From JABDDM01 sp038240295 (GTDB lineage: Bacteria; Bacteroidota; Ignavibacteria; Palsa-1295), in NCBI GenBank assembly GCA_038240295.1, contig JBBSDW010000015.1, positions 1 to 33,784 on the forward strand: 33,784 nucleotides of DNA, written 5' to 3'. A model generated the notes under the pieces. It did not search any database and had not been told where the DNA came from. It was given only the letters and a program-made list of their open reading frames with translations. Position numbers and translations under genes: made by a program. This document shows, piece after piece, positions 1-6,962 of the stretch (within the stretch, counting starts at the first letter, position 1; each line of letters opens with the position of its first letter).

Positions 1-217
1 CATTCGTAAGCTGAAAGTGGGGGACTAAACCGTAATCGGGATGTTGCTCGGTGGGTGTGCGAAGCTCCTGCTCCCTCATCCAGCTATTAAGCGCGAAAAT
101 ACCGGCAGCAAGGAGAGCAACACCAAGCACGGTCCAGAGCAACCATTGGGTGCGATTAGGCGTGCGTTGAATGACGGGAGGCTCGTTGTCGGTGGTCGTG
201 TTAAGTGGCGGCTGCAT
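1..217 (-). CDS. SCO1/SenC family copper chaperone, N-terminal part (partial)
   Basis: Reading the minus strand from the ATG at 217 gives 72 open codons that run off the window edge, so only the N-terminus is present. Seen: a short Pro/Thr-rich cytoplasmic tail, one hydrophobic segment at about residues 25-44 (TQWLLWTVLGVALLAAGIF), then a periplasmic stretch ending in GLVPHFQLTN. That last block matches the VPxFxLTN entry to the thioredoxin-like fold of SCO1/SenC proteins. The family delivers copper to the CuA site of cytochrome oxidase subunit II. The copper-binding CxxxC lies beyond the window and cannot be checked. It follows subunit III by 34 nt on the same strand, at the end of the oxidase operon, which supports the call. 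A related thioredoxin-fold membrane protein is the main alternative. Confidence 0.72.
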   Translation of the reverse strand, partial: MQPPLNTTTDNEPPVIQRTPNRTQWLLWTVLGVALLAAGIFALNSWMREQELRTPTEQHPDYGLVPHFQLTN

Positions 218-251
218 AGTGTGACGGTAAGCAATTCGCGAAAACTAACAC

Positions 252-857
252 TCACCAGACGTAAATGAGTGCGTACAGCGAGAGCCAGATCACGGTTTCC
301 AGATAAATAAACATTGCAAGATGCGGAATGCTGTTCGCAGATCTTGTATACGTACGCCAACTTGAAACCCGCCGGATCATCCGTATCACAAAGATGGAGC
401 CCCCAAGAATATGGACCATGAAAATTCCCATGATGATCAGATAGATGCCGCCGAAAATGGTCATGATGTCGAGACCTGCTTTCAGAAGATTCGTCCACTC
501 GGTCGCATTCACGGCAAAAAAGAGTGCAAGCATCACGAGTGTGCCGGCAAGCGAAAGCCTCATCGCCTTCAAAGCATTTTTATGATGCGAACGAACACTC
601 ACGCCCATGCCGGCTGCGGCGAGGATCATCAACGGACATGTCCAGATCATAAGCGCCGGTGAGATCGCTGGCGAGCCAGGCGGAGGCCATGAAAGGGAGC
701 CGCCACGCAGCACGAAATAGCCACCAAGCAAACCGACATACAGCATCACATCCGCTCCGAGCAGGAGCAGGAATGCAAAGCGACCGTTATTGATCATTTC
801 GCCGCCCGTGTGCGTCGAATCTCGAAGACCGGCTCGTTCGTATTCGATCTCGCGCAT
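252..857 (-). CDS. Cytochrome c oxidase subunit III (heme-copper oxidase subunit III family)
   Basis: A 201-aa protein with about five hydrophobic helices, the usual size for bacterial subunit III. It sits in the inner membrane and stabilises the catalytic core of the aa3-type oxidase. Seen: an N-terminal block NGRFAFLLLLGADVMLYVGL followed by GGYFVLRGG, matching the family's FLxSExMxF...YxxLR signature with the usual Glu replaced by Asp (GAD). A central VHILGG matches the H-x-L-x-G motif. The C-terminal LETVIWLSLYALIYVW corresponds to the usual HFVDVVWxFLxxxxYxW. The protein is clearly of the family but divergent. It lies 3 nt downstream of a 44-aa membrane ORF and 34 nt before the SCO-like gene, so it belongs to the oxidase operon. 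Confidence 0.9.
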   Translation of the reverse strand: MREIEYERAGLRDSTHTGGEMINNGRFAFLLLLGADVMLYVGLLGGYFVLRGGSLSWPPPGSPAISPALMIWTCPLMILAAAGMGVSVRSHHKNALKAMRLSLAGTLVMLALFFAVNATEWTNLLKAGLDIMTIFGGIYLIIMGIFMVHILGGSIFVIRMIRRVSSWRTYTRSANSIPHLAMFIYLETVIWLSLYALIYVW

Positions 858-860
858 AGT

Positions 861-995
861 TTATTGTTGGACTGCTTTGAACCAGATGATATAGGCAATC
901 GAGCCTGAGATCAAAAAAATGATCGTAGACCAGAGGATGATGCCAAGCACCTTATTTTTTGATCGGATCGAAAACTCACGAAGCGTGGAATCCAT
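861..995 (-). CDS. 44-aa single-helix membrane protein in the oxidase operon
   Basis: From the ATG at 995 the minus strand reads 44 codons to a TAA at 861. The product begins MDSTLREFSIRSKNKVLGII, has one hydrophobic helix (about residues 17-38) and ends WFKAVQQ. The ORF fits exactly between ctaB (stop at 1002, 6-nt gap) and subunit III (start at 857, 3-nt gap), which is the strongest evidence that it is translated. I do not recognise a family. Known bacterial oxidases carry small extra subunits (subunit IV/CtaF, CcoQ) at this kind of operon position, so a small structural or assembly subunit is a reasonable inference. It is much shorter than normal subunit IV (about 100 aa). Basic residues before the helix predict the N-terminus inside. 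Confidence 0.68.
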   Translation of the reverse strand: MDSTLREFSIRSKNKVLGIILWSTIIFLISGSIAYIIWFKAVQQ

Positions 996-1001
996 CGCGT
1001 A

Positions 1002-1901
1002 TTACATTTTATCGATTACCATAAGAGCGAGCAGCACCGGCAGATAAATGATCGACGCAAACAGCAACCGCTTCGCGGAGCCATTCGTCCGCTGAAACGC
1101 CGTCTGCAGACCGCTCGCAGCAAAGCCGAGCCCAAGGATGAGCGCTCCCCAGAAATAGACCCAACCCGTGAGTCCAAGCATCGTCGGCAAAAGGCTGATC
1201 GGGATAAGTCCGAGTGTATAAACGACCACCTGATGCGCAGCTTTCAGGCCTTCAGGATCGATGACCGTGAGCATAGGAAATCCAGCGCGCGCGTAATCTT
1301 TCCTGTACATCCAGGCGATCGCAAGAAAATGAGGGATCTGCCAAAAAAAGAGAATTGCAAAAAGCACCCAGCCGCGAATATCGATCGAGCCAGTAACCGC
1401 AACCCAGCCGATCAGGATCGGTATTGCCCCTGGGAATGCACCGATGATCGTCGAGAGCGATGTCTTTTTCTTAAGCGGGGTATAAACGAACAAATATCCG
1501 ACAAGAGTCGCGATGGCAAGTAGTGCGGCAAGGCTTCCGACAAATGCCTGCATCATCACAACGCCCGCTATCGAAGTGACAACTCCGAAGATCAGTCCCG
1601 CCGAAACAGGAACGCGGCCCGAGGGAAGCGGACGCTTCTCGGTGCGGTGCATCTGCGAATCGGGCACAACCTCGATGACCTGATTGAGCGCACCGCCGCC
1701 GCAGGTGACGAGCGCCGTTGCGATCATCGTCTTGATGAAGAACGAAATATCGAATTTGCCGCTCGAAGCAAGCCAGAACGCCGCTGCCGTCGTGATAAGC
1801 GCGTAGAAGCCGATGCCAGGCTTGGAGAGATCATAAAAATCCCTAGCGTACTGACGCCAGTTAAAAGGTGCTGAAAGTTCAGCGGGAATTGCTTGTTCCA
1901 T
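1002..1901 (-). CDS. ctaB: Protoheme IX farnesyltransferase (heme O synthase)
   Basis: A 299-aa polytopic membrane protein of the UbiA prenyltransferase superfamily. It attaches a farnesyl group to the 2-vinyl of heme B to give heme O, the precursor of heme A for the adjacent oxidase. Seen: the first Asp-rich motif as N73-xxx-E77-xxx-D81-xx-M84-x-R86-T-xx-R90-PLPSGR, the hallmark of CtaB/Cox10, and about nine hydrophobic helices over the expected length. A second loop contains WMYRKDYARAGFPML, matching the family's xYRxDYxxAGxPMLP signature. The ATG lies 12 nt after the ctaA stop, consistent with a single transcript carrying both heme A synthesis steps next to their client enzyme. Confidence 0.96.
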   Translation of the reverse strand: MEQAIPAELSAPFNWRQYARDFYDLSKPGIGFYALITTAAAFWLASSGKFDISFFIKTMIATALVTCGGGALNQVIEVVPDSQMHRTEKRPLPSGRVPVSAGLIFGVVTSIAGVVMMQAFVGSLAALLAIATLVGYLFVYTPLKKKTSLSTIIGAFPGAIPILIGWVAVTGSIDIRGWVLFAILFFWQIPHFLAIAWMYRKDYARAGFPMLTVIDPEGLKAAHQVVVYTLGLIPISLLPTMLGLTGWVYFWGALILGLGFAASGLQTAFQRTNGSAKRLLFASIIYLPVLLALMVIDKM

Positions 1902-1913
1902 GAATTGGGTAAT

Positions 1914-2930
1914 TCAACTACTCGTCGATGGTAATGTCGCTGATCTTCTTTTATCCAGCAGACGCACGTTGCTGGCTTTCGGCGCCAAACGTTTGTGCGC
2001 CAACAGACTTATTACGAGCATCGTGCACAGTAACAATGTTCCTCCCGATACGTGCAATGTCGTTGGCGTGACAGCTTTTGCGCTCAGAATCGTTATCGCG
2101 CCAAGTGTGATCTGCGTGACAAGAACAAACACCGCAAAGATGCCAGGACGGGTCAGCATCGGCTCCGAGCGATAGTCCCTTAAGATAATTGTGACAGTCG
2201 TCAAAACAAACCCGGAGGCAACGAGCGCACCGAGCCTATGTGCAAAATTGAGCGCAACTCCGGATGACGTGAAATCGGGTATAAGTTTGCCACTCGCTAA
2301 GGGGAAGGTGGAGATCGCAAGTCCTGCGTTTTCGTGCCGCATAATTGCACCGAGCATGATCTGAAACGCAACAACACCGACAGTCCATGCCGCAAGCTTG
2401 CGTAGATCAATCGTGCTTGATTGCGAAACCGGCTTGATCAATGGCCAAGCCTTCGAAGTAAAGAGCACGATCGTAACCGTCAAACAACATACCCCTTGCG
2501 CGAGCATCGAATGGCCAGTAGAGATCGAAGTGGGTAACAGATATTTCACAGTCAGTCCACCGAGATATCCCTGAATGCAAACGCCCACAAACGCGATCCA
2601 TCCAAGCCATTTCAGTTGCTTACTTACCTTCGAAAGTTGGAGCCAGATCGCCTCGGCAGTAATGAATGCTCCGACGAGCGTGGCGAGCACACGATGGCTG
2701 TGCTCGTAAAAAATATTGCCGACCCATTTCGAATAAGGGAAGCTCAGCATGAACTCGCCATAGGTCGTCGGCCAATCGGGGACGGAGAGACCGGCTTCAT
2801 GCGACTTCACCAGTCCGCCAACGAAGATCAGAAAAAAAGTCGTGACGGCAGTAAGCAATGCAAAACGGTGGAGCCATTTGTAATGGTCTCCACCGTTTGC
2901 TGAAAGATCAACTTTCGATTGACTATCCAT
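1914..2930 (-). CDS. ctaA: Heme A synthase (COX15/CtaA family)
   Basis: A 338-aa protein with about eight transmembrane helices. It oxidises the 8-methyl of heme O to a formyl group, giving heme A. Seen: the first-loop signature HEAGLSVPDWPTTYGEF, plus conserved heme-ligand histidines in FYEHSHR, STGHSML, NFAHRLG and TLHVSGG, two per half as expected for this internally duplicated family. The length is normal. Its start overlaps the end of the subunit I gene by 8 nt, so translation is likely coupled. Together with ctaB it supplies heme A to the oxidase encoded upstream. Confidence 0.95.
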   Translation of the reverse strand: MDSQSKVDLSANGGDHYKWLHRFALLTAVTTFFLIFVGGLVKSHEAGLSVPDWPTTYGEFMLSFPYSKWVGNIFYEHSHRVLATLVGAFITAEAIWLQLSKVSKQLKWLGWIAFVGVCIQGYLGGLTVKYLLPTSISTGHSMLAQGVCCLTVTIVLFTSKAWPLIKPVSQSSTIDLRKLAAWTVGVVAFQIMLGAIMRHENAGLAISTFPLASGKLIPDFTSSGVALNFAHRLGALVASGFVLTTVTIILRDYRSEPMLTRPGIFAVFVLVTQITLGAITILSAKAVTPTTLHVSGGTLLLCTMLVISLLAHKRLAPKASNVRLLDKRRSATLPSTSS

Positions 2931-4815
2931 GAGCGGCGGCGGCCTTCATCTGTTCAGCGCGCTCGAGCCAACCTTCCGGCGGTTCGTTCTGCGGCCAGAA
3001 ATCTTCATGATGACCAGGCGCGCTGTATTCATAAGGTCCGCGAAAAACATGAGGAGTTTCTGCGAAATTCCCGTGACCTGGCGGCGAGGGCACTGTCCAT
3101 TCGAGTGTGTTGGAACGCCATGGATTCATACCGGCTTTCTCGCCCTTGAACATGCTCCAGAACAGGTTGAAGAGAAAGAGAAGCGTCGATGCGCCAAGCA
3201 CGAATGCCGAGACCGACATAAAGGCGTTGAGACCCTGGAAATGACTTAAATGCGGATACTGCGTGTAATCATAGATTCGGCGCATCATGCCGCCGATGCC
3301 CAAAATATGCATCGGGAAGAACACTCCATTAAAACTGATGAACACGGTCCAGAAGTGGATCTTGCCCATTGTTTCATTCATCATTCTGCCGAACATCTTC
3401 GGAAACCAGAAATAAATTCCGGCGAAGATCGAGAAGATCGAACCACCGAAGAGTACATAGTGAATATGCCCGACGATGAAGTAGGTATCGTGAATGAAAA
3501 TATCAACCGGCGTTGAAGCCATGAAAATACCCGAGAGTCCGCCGATGACGAACATGGCAACGAATCCGACGGCAAAAAGGAAAGGCGTCGTGAACTTGAA
3601 ATTACCTCCGTAAAGCGTCCCGAGCCAGTTGAACGTCTTGATCGCCGACGGCACCGCTATGAGCATCGTCGAGATCATGAAGGTCGTACCGAGCAGCGGA
3701 TTCATACCCGACTGGAACATGTGATGACCCCAGACAAAAAATCCGAGCACCGCGATACCGCAGATCGAAAAGACCATCGCCTTGTATCCGAAGATCGGCT
3801 TGCGCGCGAAGTTCGAGAGAATGTCGGACGAAATTCCCATCGCCGGCAGGATCATGATATAGACTTCGGGATGTCCGAAGAACCAGAAGAGATGCTGCCA
3901 GAGTAATACCTGACCGCCGCCGGTGCGCCCAACAAGCGGTTGACCTGCGATCATGATCGATGCAGGAATAAAGAAGCTCGTGTGAACCGTGCGATCAAAA
4001 AGTAATAACACGAGAGCTGCTGTGAGCACAGGGATCGCAAGCAGCAGGAGAATAGCGGTTACAAAAATTGCCCAGATCGAAAGCGGCAACCTGAAGAAGC
4101 TCATACCCGGGCAGCGCATGTTCACGATCGTCGTGATATAATTCACGGCACCCATGAGCGATGCAACGCCTGAGACGAGAAGACTGATGACCCAGAGATT
4201 TTGCCCGACGTTCGCACCTCCCAGTTGTTCCGAAAGATCCGATAGCGGGGTATAATTCGTCCAGCCTCCACCAGCTGCGCCTCCTTTGAAGAAGAAGCTC
4301 GAGAACATCAGGCCGCCGGCTACCAGTGCAAACCAGAAGGAGAGCATGTTGATCTTCGGGAAGGCCATATCGCCTGCGCCGATCTTAAGCGGGATAAGAT
4401 AATTCGCGAACGTACCCATGAGGAAGGGCATCACCGCAAAAAAGATCATGAACGTCGCATGCATCGTAAACGCCGATGCGTAGAATTCGGGATCGAGCGT
4501 ATAACCGATCTTCGTCACCGAGATCGCAGATGCGGGGAGGATATGACTAAGGAATGCGTAGAACGCATTGATGAGCGCGGGCCGCGCAACCGTCGAATCG
4601 GGCCAGCCAAGCTGAAGCCTGACGATCATCGCAAGTCCTCCTCCTATCAACAAGAAAAAGAGACTGGAGAACATGAACTGGATACCGATGACTTTATGAT
4701 CTTGCGAGAAGACGTACTTCTGGAAAAATCCAAGCTCATGATGCCCATGTGCGTCGTGAGCGGCATGCGCTCCCGATTTCTTTCTTACTACCGCCGGTGC
4801 TACAAGCGTTGCCAT
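2923..4815 (-). CDS. ctaD: Cytochrome c oxidase subunit I (heme a / heme a3-CuB catalytic subunit)
   Basis: A 630-aa inner-membrane protein with at least 12 helices. It reduces O2 to water and pumps protons. Seen: H119 (low-spin heme a) in FTMHATFMIFF; the CuB/tyrosine motif GHPEVY at 314-319 with H315, E317 and Y319; H364-H365 (CuB) in WGHHMF; K393 of the K-channel in PSAIKTF; and H450 (heme a3) and H452 (heme a) in GHIHYVL. The Glu in HPEVY marks the A1 (aa3-type) subgroup. Oddities: a His-rich N-terminal extension (seven His within residues 17-26) before the first helix, and a hydrophilic C-terminal tail of about 60 residues. It lies 42 nt after subunit II and overlaps ctaA by 8 nt. Confidence 0.98.
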   Translation of the reverse strand: MATLVAPAVVRKKSGAHAAHDAHGHHELGFFQKYVFSQDHKVIGIQFMFSSLFFLLIGGGLAMIVRLQLGWPDSTVARPALINAFYAFLSHILPASAISVTKIGYTLDPEFYASAFTMHATFMIFFAVMPFLMGTFANYLIPLKIGAGDMAFPKINMLSFWFALVAGGLMFSSFFFKGGAAGGGWTNYTPLSDLSEQLGGANVGQNLWVISLLVSGVASLMGAVNYITTIVNMRCPGMSFFRLPLSIWAIFVTAILLLLAIPVLTAALVLLLFDRTVHTSFFIPASIMIAGQPLVGRTGGGQVLLWQHLFWFFGHPEVYIMILPAMGISSDILSNFARKPIFGYKAMVFSICGIAVLGFFVWGHHMFQSGMNPLLGTTFMISTMLIAVPSAIKTFNWLGTLYGGNFKFTTPFLFAVGFVAMFVIGGLSGIFMASTPVDIFIHDTYFIVGHIHYVLFGGSIFSIFAGIYFWFPKMFGRMMNETMGKIHFWTVFISFNGVFFPMHILGIGGMMRRIYDYTQYPHLSHFQGLNAFMSVSAFVLGASTLLFLFNLFWSMFKGEKAGMNPWRSNTLEWTVPSPPGHGNFAETPHVFRGPYEYSAPGHHEDFWPQNEPPEGWLERAEQMKAAAAHG

Positions 4816-4857
4816 AGAGAAGAGATTCGCGTGTTTAAACTTGTACGATAACTAATG

Positions 4858-5703
4858 TTAGTGAGCTGCTGCCGATTGCTGGGTCGAATCGGGTGCGATG
4901 GTTGTGACGGGCACAACGGGTGCCGGGGCCTGCGATTTCATCCAGCGTGCGAGTGAATCACCGGAGATGATCGAGACGGTCCCTTTCATGTGATAATGAC
5001 CGTAGCCGCAAAGTTCGGCACAGGCTATCTCGTACTGGGCGATCTTCGTCGGGACGATCCAAACCGCTGTAGGCATGCCCGGAACAGCATCCTGCTTGAT
5101 CCGGAATTCAGGCACGAAAAAGCTATGGATCACATCCTGACCTTCGAGCTTGATCTGTACCGGTTTATTGACCTCGAGATAAAGCTGGTTGACGGTTTGA
5201 ATATCGTCGGCGGTACCGAATTTCTTATCGGGCCCTGGATAGGTGATATCCCACTCGAACTGACGCGGCTTGATGGAGATTGTTGTGGCATCTTTCGGGA
5301 ATTTGTTCGGATCGCGAATCTCGGACCAGAGCGAATTGCTAAAGACGGCCAGGATCACGAGGATCACAGCCGGGATGGCTGTCCACGTGATTTCGAGCGT
5401 GTTATTTCCGTGCGTATAGGTGGCCTTGCGACCGGGTTTGTACCGATACTTGAACAGGAAATAGACAAGACCGCCTTCAACGATCAGGAACACAACGAAC
5501 GTGATCCAGAAGATCACGACATAAATATTGTCGATCTGGCCAGCGTAGGTTGAGGACTTGGATGGAAACCAGGCTGCGGGATTCCACCAGTCCGTCGGAT
5601 AATGATAACGAGGCGGGACGGCCTGCGCCAGCACGTGCTGGGGCAATGATAAAAGAAACGCAGGCAGAATCCAGACAAAACGGGACAATCGTCGTAGGTT
5701 CAC
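4858..5703 (-). CDS. ctaC: Cytochrome c oxidase subunit II (CuA)
   Basis: A 281-aa protein that takes electrons through its CuA centre and passes them to subunit I. Seen: an n-region MNLRRLSR, a hydrophobic signal sequence ending VLA|Q (cut near residue 26), two membrane helices (about 58-86 and 108-125), then the periplasmic CuA domain with H193, C228, E230, C232, H236 and M239 in the motif CAELCGYGHYHM. The tail is Pro/Ala-rich and there is no fused cytochrome c domain, so the enzyme is aa3- rather than caa3-type. I chose the GTG at 5703 because a strong GGAGGA sits 4 nt upstream. A TTG at 5715 in the same frame would place that site inside the gene. Confidence 0.96.
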   Translation of the reverse strand: MNLRRLSRFVWILPAFLLSLPQHVLAQAVPPRYHYPTDWWNPAAWFPSKSSTYAGQIDNIYVVIFWITFVVFLIVEGGLVYFLFKYRYKPGRKATYTHGNNTLEITWTAIPAVILVILAVFSNSLWSEIRDPNKFPKDATTISIKPRQFEWDITYPGPDKKFGTADDIQTVNQLYLEVNKPVQIKLEGQDVIHSFFVPEFRIKQDAVPGMPTAVWIVPTKIAQYEIACAELCGYGHYHMKGTVSIISGDSLARWMKSQAPAPVVPVTTIAPDSTQQSAAAH

Positions 5704-5707
5704 GTAT

Positions 5708-5713
5708 TCCTCC
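5708..5713 (-). promoter_or_regulatory. Strong ribosome binding site of the subunit II gene
   Basis: On the minus strand GGAGGA is followed by ATAC and then GTG at 5703. This is the clearest Shine-Dalgarno site in a window where most starts have none, and it decides the GTG start over the in-frame TTG at 5715. Confidence 0.75.
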
Positions 5714-5768
5714 AACAGTTGGTCAACTGACAGGCGATCAAAACAACTTTTTCTTACGGGACAAAGAG

Positions 5769-5799
5769 AAGGTGGTCACTCGTTTGGAATGACCACCTT
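5769..5799. other. Perfect 10-bp hairpin between the cupredoxin gene and the subunit II gene
   Basis: AAGGTGGTCA (5769-5778) and TGACCACCTT (5790-5799) are exact inverted repeats around an 11-nt loop. The hairpin starts 10 nt past the stop of the lipoprotein gene in transcription direction. It is not followed by a run of T on the minus strand, so it does not look like a full intrinsic terminator. A processing or partial-termination site that sets the ratio of cupredoxin to oxidase mRNA is an inference. Confidence 0.55.
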
Positions 5800-5809
5800 G
5801 AAGAGAAAC

Positions 5810-6628
5810 TTACTGAGGCTTCAGCGAGAAGTCAACAGTCTTGGTGTCTTTGGCTGCAACAGTGACCTTCTGGTCCTGTGTTACACCGGCTGCATCCATC
5901 TTAGTGGATTCATGCCAGCATTCGACGGTGTAGCTGCCTGCTGGGACGCCAGGGATCGAATACTTACCATCTGCACCGGTCACTGCGAAGAATGGATGCG
6001 GAAGCACGCCAGCATACGAATTCATCCAGCCATGGACGTCGCACTTGATCGGCATCATGATTTCCTGCTTTGTCATCTTGTGCTCTTTGGCAGGCGTTCC
6101 TGGCGGCTGGCCTTCGTTGAAGGCTTCGTTTGCAGTTGCAGCGGCGTGTACGTTATGCAATGTCTGGTCCTCATTCTCGACCTTCATCGTCTGACCGACC
6201 ATAATGCCAAACACGTGCGGCTCGTACATACAACCTTTTTGAGCAAGCGTGACTGCCGTTGCGGGTGGTGCATAGCTCTTTCCGCCGAGTCCATCTTTTA
6301 CAAAAACGAACGTGTTTGAAAGACCGCCGCCGCTGTTTACCCAATGATCGTCGGAGACGGGAGTGCTGTGCGCCTTGCCGCAATAAGCATCGCCGCCCAT
6401 GTTGATCATCTTCGATGCAGGAGCCGGGCCGTCGAGCTTTACGGTGCCATTGATGGTTGCCCCGTTGACCAGGTCAACAGTTGCACTCGACGCAGCTGGC
6501 GTATTGTCCCCGCCGCTGCCGTTATCCTCGTCATCCGGATCCTTCTTGCCGCCGCAGCCGATAAGGCCGACGACAAGGGTAAGGCTTAACAAGTAGCCGA
6601 GCTGACGTAACGATGGATGAATGGTCAT
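5810..6628 (-). CDS. Cupredoxin-like lipoprotein with carboxypeptidase-regulatory-like C-terminal domain
   Basis: A 272-aa first gene of the oxidase operon. Seen: a signal sequence ending in the lipobox LIGC with C25 as predicted lipid-anchored Cys, an acidic/Gly linker (residues 28-45), a beta-rich domain, and a likely type-1 copper site: H158 or H161 in LHNVH, then C196, H199 and M202 in KCDVHGWM. The C-x2-H-x2-M spacing resembles the short ligand loop of amicyanin. After this, residues about 212-240 (AVTGADGKYSIPGVPAGSYT) match the start of a carboxypeptidase-regulatory-like beta-sandwich. Inferred: an envelope-facing, membrane-anchored copper protein, possibly an electron donor to CuA or a copper store, because no cytochrome c gene is in the visible operon. 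Copper binding itself is not shown by the sequence. Confidence 0.75.
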   Translation of the reverse strand: MTIHPSLRQLGYLLSLTLVVGLIGCGGKKDPDDEDNGSGGDNTPAASSATVDLVNGATINGTVKLDGPAPASKMINMGGDAYCGKAHSTPVSDDHWVNSGGGLSNTFVFVKDGLGGKSYAPPATAVTLAQKGCMYEPHVFGIMVGQTMKVENEDQTLHNVHAAATANEAFNEGQPPGTPAKEHKMTKQEIMMPIKCDVHGWMNSYAGVLPHPFFAVTGADGKYSIPGVPAGSYTVECWHESTKMDAAGVTQDQKVTVAAKDTKTVDFSLKPQ

Positions 6629-6694
6629 TGCTTCTTAAAGTTTTTGGAATTCATGCGCCGAAGTTTTCTTTAGCGCCTTCTACAAATTTTCAGT

Positions 6695-6703
6695 GCAAAG
6701 ATA
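6695..6703 (-). promoter_or_regulatory. Bacteroidota-type -7 box upstream of the oxidase operon
   Basis: The minus strand reads TATCTTTGC, an exact match to the Bacteroidota primary sigma consensus TAnnTTTG. It lies 67 nt before the ATG at 6628, in the only large gap upstream of the operon. The -33 element is weak: there is no clear TTG 19-23 nt further upstream. Transcription would begin at about 6688-6691. Confidence 0.55.
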
Positions 6704-6775
6704 AGGATATTTTCGCCGAAGGAAAGCGATCGCGGTTTTTTGAGTGCAGATATTTTTCTTTTTCACTGCCGCAAC

Positions 6776-6899
6776 TGCGAGCAATCATCGCTTGTGACAG
6801 CGAAGGAATGCAACGAAGTAACCTATCGGAGTAGGTAATCGCTCGACCCAAAAAGATTGCTTTGCCTCGGGCTCCGCTTCGCTGTGACCGAAGCTCGCA
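6776..6899. repeat. Imperfect inverted-repeat element of the intergenic 'TTGCGAGC / GATTGCTT' kind
   Basis: The outer ends TGCGAGC (6776-6782) and GCTCGCA (6893-6899) are exact inverted repeats. Inside, GTGACAGCGAAG (from 6795) pairs with CTTCGCTGTGAC (to about 6888) with one mismatch. The right half also carries AGATTGCTT and CTCGCAATGATC, words typical of dispersed palindromic intergenic repeats seen in many bacterial genomes (the GTCATTGCGAGC...AGATTGCTTC type). It fills the space between the oxidase promoter and hpnC, and the transcribed RNA could fold into a long stem. There is no second copy in this window, so its repetitive nature is inferred from the word content. Confidence 0.5.
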
Positions 6900-6962
6900 A
6901 TGATCTTGACAATCGTGAGCCAGCATGGAATAAATACCCCCGGCCATTCGTTGACTCGCTCG

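Noticed and set aside
4990..5553. 187-codon open frame on the plus strand
   Set aside because: It is antisense to cytochrome oxidase subunit II with its complete CuA motif and has no features of its own.
6900..6962. Upstream in-frame ATG giving a 21-residue longer HpnC
   Set aside because: The ATG is at the border of the inverted-repeat element and the added residues do not resemble HpnC N-termini, whereas the later ATG gives the normal length.
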